Shown here in pieces: positions 61,338 to 64,000 of a stretch of 64,000 nt of DNA. The translations under genes were made by a program, and so were the position numbers. Positions within the stretch are counted from its first letter, which is position 1. Every line of letters starts with the position of its first letter. The notes under the pieces are model-generated. The model was not told the origin of the DNA, searched no databases, and saw nothing but the letters and a program-made list of their open reading frames with translations. This DNA comes from [Mycobacterium] stephanolepidis (lineage in GTDB: Bacteria > Actinomycetota > Actinomycetes > Mycobacteriales > Mycobacteriaceae), in the NCBI RefSeq assembly GCF_002356335.1, contig NZ_AP018165.1, positions 930,001-994,000 of the forward strand. Reading direction: 5' to 3'.

Positions 61338-62201
61338 ATGCCCGAACTACCCGAAGTCGAGGCGCTCGCTGACCATCTGCGTCGTCACGCCACCGGGGCC
61401 ACCATCGGCCGCGTCGATGTCTCGGCATTCTCGGTGCTCAAGACCTTCGATCCCCCGGTCACGTCCCTGCATGGCCACACGGTGACGGGTGCGACGCGTT
61501 GGGGCAAGTACCTGGGCCTTCAGGTTGGCAGTCACTACCTCATCACTCATTTGTCGCGAGCAGGGTGGCTGCGCTGGTCGGACAAGCTGGCTCCCGCGCC
61601 GCTCAAACCGGGCAAGGGGCCCATCGCGCTGCGGGTTCATCTTGGAACGCCCGGCGAGGCACCGGGATTCGACCTCACCGAAGCCGGCACTCAAAAGCGG
61701 TTGGCCGTGTGGGTCGTGGCAGACCCGGCCGCTGTGCCGCAGATCGCCGCACTGGGGCCCGACGCGCTCTCGCTGACCGCCACCGGATTGGCCGACATCC
61801 TGTCCGGCACCACCGCACGTCTGAAGAATGTGATCACTGACCAGCGGGTGATTGCCGGGATCGGCAACGCCTACAGCGATGAGATCCTGCATGTGGCCAA
61901 ACTGTCCCCTTTCGCCAGTGGAAAGACCCTCACCGAGGGGCAACTCACGGCACTGTATGAGGCCATGCAGTCGGTTCTCGCCGATGCTGTGCAGCGCAGT
62001 GTGGGACAACAGGCGGCGACTCTCAAGGGGGAGAAGCGATCCGGACTGCGGGTGCATGCCCGTACCGGGATGCCCTGCCCGGTGTGTGGCGACCTGGTGC
62101 GAGAGGTGTCGTTCGCCGACAAATCGTTCCAGTACTGCCCGACATGCCAGACCGGCGGCAAGGTGCTGGCCGACCGTCGGCTCTCGCGGCTCCTCAAATA
62201 A
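61338..62201 (+). CDS. Fpg/Nei-family DNA glycosylase
   Basis: A 287-residue base-excision repair enzyme. The catalytic N-terminus MPELPEVEALADHL (Pro2, Glu3) is present, with the helix-two-turn-helix (IGNAYSDEILHVAKLSPF) and a C-terminal zinc finger (CPVC...YCPTC). It resembles the M. tuberculosis Rv0944-type protein but is full length. Gene order ku-ligD-...-nei-SDR matches the Rv0937c-Rv0945 region. Confidence 0.9.
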   Translation: MPELPEVEALADHLRRHATGATIGRVDVSAFSVLKTFDPPVTSLHGHTVTGATRWGKYLGLQVGSHYLITHLSRAGWLRWSDKLAPAPLKPGKGPIALRVHLGTPGEAPGFDLTEAGTQKRLAVWVVADPAAVPQIAALGPDALSLTATGLADILSGTTARLKNVITDQRVIAGIGNAYSDEILHVAKLSPFASGKTLTEGQLTALYEAMQSVLADAVQRSVGQQAATLKGEKRSGLRVHARTGMPCPVCGDLVREVSFADKSFQYCPTCQTGGKVLADRRLSRLLK

Positions 62202-62210
62202 AGTGGCAAC

Positions 62211-62960
62211 GTGACGCGACAGAAGATCCTGATTACCGGGGCAAGCTCTGGCCTGGGCGCCGAGATGGCCCGTCAGTTCGCCGCGAAGGGACGCGACCTG
62301 GCGCTGTGCGCCCGGCGCACCGAGGCGCTGGAAGAACTCAAGGCCGAGCTGTTGGCCGCCAACCCGGGCATCAAGGTCGCGGTGCGGTCCCTGGATGTCA
62401 CCGACCATGACTCGGTGCCGGTGGTCTTCGGCGAGCTGCGCGACGAGCTCGGCGGTCTGGATCGCGTGGTTGTGAACGCCGGAATCGCCAAGGGCTGGCA
62501 TCTGGGCGGCGGCAAGTCGTGGGCCAACATCCAAACCATCGAAACCAATCTCATCGGTGCGCTGGTGCAGATCGAGGCGTCGCTCGCCCTGTTCAAAGAG
62601 CAGGGGCGCGGGCACCTGGTGCTTATCTCGTCGGTGACCGCTGCCAAGGGGCTACCGGGTACGAAGGCCGCGTATGCGGCCAGCAAGGCCGGCCTCTCCT
62701 CGCTGGGTGAGTCGCTGCGCGCCGAATATGCCAGTGGCCCAATCAAGGTCAGCACCATCGAGCCGGGCTACATCCAGACCGACCTGAGCGCCAAATCGCC
62801 GACCACGCCGATGATGGTGGACACCAAGACCGGTGTGACGGCCATGGTGGATGCCATCGAGAGGGAGCCCGGCCGCGCCGCGGTGCCGCGCTGGCCGTGG
62901 GCCCCGGTGACCTTGATCATGCGCCTGATTCCGCCGCGTTTGGCCGGGCGCCTGGCCTAA
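62211..62960 (+). CDS. Short-chain dehydrogenase/reductase
   Basis: A 249-residue Rossmann enzyme: the cofactor loop TGASSGLGAEM (TGxxxGxG), NAG in VVNAGIA, catalytic Ser in ISSVTA, and YAASKAG (YxxxK). GTG start 62211, 9 bp after the glycosylase stop. Corresponds in position and type to M. tuberculosis Rv0945. Substrate unknown. Confidence 0.92.
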   Translation: MTRQKILITGASSGLGAEMARQFAAKGRDLALCARRTEALEELKAELLAANPGIKVAVRSLDVTDHDSVPVVFGELRDELGGLDRVVVNAGIAKGWHLGGGKSWANIQTIETNLIGALVQIEASLALFKEQGRGHLVLISSVTAAKGLPGTKAAYAASKAGLSSLGESLRAEYASGPIKVSTIEPGYIQTDLSAKSPTTPMMVDTKTGVTAMVDAIEREPGRAAVPRWPWAPVTLIMRLIPPRLAGRLA

Positions 62961-63013
62961 TCGGCCATGGGTTTCCCACATGGGACTTTGTGCCCACGTG
63001 GGATGCTGAACCT

Positions 63014-63922
63014 ATGGCCGATCAAGAGAAACCGAACGCTTCCGTCACGGTGGACTACGCCGCCGAGCTCGATGAACTCGCGAGCCTGCGCGGCGGGATC
63101 AGTCGCACCAAAGAGGGCAAGGATGCCTGGAAACAGGGCTACCCCTACGACGAGAAACTCAGTCGCAAGGAATACGAGAAGACCAAACGCAAGCTGCAGA
63201 TTGAGCTGCTCAAGCTGCAACTGTGGGTCAAGGAACGCGGCGAGAAGATCTGCATCATCTTCGAAGGCCGAGACGCCGCCGGTAAGGGCGGATCGATCAA
63301 GAGGTTTACCGAGCACCTCAATCCCCGCGGCGCCCGCGTCGTGGCACTCGAGAAGCCGACCTCGGTAGAGCAGACACAGTGGTACTTCCAGCGCTACACC
63401 GCGCACCTGCCCAGCGGTGGGGAGATCGTGCTGATGGACCGTTCCTGGTACAACCGGGCTGGTGTCGAGCGGGTGATGGGCTACTGCACTCCCGCGCAGG
63501 TCGCCGAATTCCTGCGTGAGGCACCAGAATACGAACGCATGCTGGTGAACTCGGGGACGCACCTGGTCAAGTTGTGGTTCTCGGTGAGTCGTAAGGAACA
63601 GCTGGCCCGCTTCGAAGCGCGACGGACCGATCCCGTACGCCACTGGAAACTCTCGCCGACTGACCTTGCGTCTCTGGATAAGTGGGACGCCTACACCGAG
63701 GCCAAGGAGGCGATGTTCTTCTACACCGACACCGACAGCGCGCCCTGGACGGTGGTCAAGAGCAACGATAAGAAGCGTGCCCGGCTAGAGGCGATGCGCC
63801 ACGTGCTCTCGCAGTTCGACTATGACAACAAGGACACCGAGGTCGTGGGAGCGCCGGACCCCCTGATCGTCGGTCCCGCTTCGGCCGTCTTCGAAGAAGG
63901 GGAGAAGGCCGGCTCACGCTAG
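63014..63922 (+). CDS. ppk2: Polyphosphate kinase 2
   Basis: A 302-residue PPK2-family kinase transferring phosphate between polyphosphate and nucleotides. Walker A FEGRDAAGKGG covers 83-93, Walker B IVLMDRSWYNRAGVERVMG, and the lid has SRKEQLARFEARRTDP. Start ATG 63014 (MADQEK) is preferred to the longer frame at 62897, which overlaps the SDR gene. No gene is recognised in the remaining 78 bp. Confidence 0.92.
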   Translation: MADQEKPNASVTVDYAAELDELASLRGGISRTKEGKDAWKQGYPYDEKLSRKEYEKTKRKLQIELLKLQLWVKERGEKICIIFEGRDAAGKGGSIKRFTEHLNPRGARVVALEKPTSVEQTQWYFQRYTAHLPSGGEIVLMDRSWYNRAGVERVMGYCTPAQVAEFLREAPEYERMLVNSGTHLVKLWFSVSRKEQLARFEARRTDPVRHWKLSPTDLASLDKWDAYTEAKEAMFFYTDTDSAPWTVVKSNDKKRARLEAMRHVLSQFDYDNKDTEVVGAPDPLIVGPASAVFEEGEKAGSR

Positions 63923-64000
63923 CCGGGCAATGTATCGCTAGCACTGAATATTCAGCCCTGCAAGGGTTTTCGCTTAACATCTCGTTCCAGATTTGGTCAC

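Noticed and set aside
1..64000. CRISPR array
   Set aside because: No regularly spaced short repeats were seen; the repeats present are IS copies, att sites and coding modules.

Overview
The window is high-GC actinobacterial chromosome, almost certainly a mycobacterium. The evidence is a complete yrbE-mce operon with an Mce-associated protein, MPT63-like and MPT64-like secreted proteins, the Ku/LigD repair pair, a deazaflavin (F420)-type nitroreductase and WXG100-type proteins. A rapidly growing species of the abscessus-chelonae type is plausible, but this is inference; no rRNA lies in the window.

Layout. 1-4901 holds a partial FUSC-type membrane protein, a LysR regulator, an NAD-dependent formate dehydrogenase, a small membrane protein and a thiolase. 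4914-15513 (minus strand) is a full mce operon: yrbEA-yrbEB-mceA-F, an Mce-associated membrane protein, and a secreted MPT64-like protein at its end. 15990-34458 is a cell-surface polysaccharide region. A tightly overlapping minus-strand operon (four glycosyltransferases, a flippase, a YdcF-type protein) and a divergent polyprenyl-phosphate sugar transferase are bracketed by two large exported proteins. The two proteins share C-terminal modules. Each is interrupted by an identical 864-bp IS5/IS427-type element in the same orientation. Then come a lipoprotein with a degenerate glycerophosphodiesterase fold, a small HTH protein with a C-terminal membrane helix, and probably decayed exported ORFs.

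35087-47131 is a 12-kb integrative element in the 3' end of tRNA-Arg(CCT), bounded by 38-bp direct repeats. Its right half has tyrosine integrase, repressor, excisionase, DUF2742-like and primase/helicase-like genes and small coupled ORFs, resembling the M. tuberculosis phiRv1/phiRv2 satellites. Its left half has no recognisable capsid genes; it carries a WXG100-type protein, a 639-residue WXG-headed putative toxin, a coupled putative immunity protein and a P-loop ATPase.

47169-64000 is ordinary mycobacterial backbone: an MpaB-type oxygenase with a divergent TetR, exported proteins including an MPT63-like protein with a Pro/Ala-rich tail, cyanase with a 42-residue membrane peptide behind two palindromic operators, a MarR regulator, MntH, Ku/LigD, an AurF-type diiron oxygenase, a TetR, CobF, an Fpg/Nei glycosylase, an SDR and PPK2.

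The most interesting parts are the duplicated surface-protein/polysaccharide locus with its shared promoter and IS brackets, and the type VII secretion toxin cargo on the phiRv-like element.
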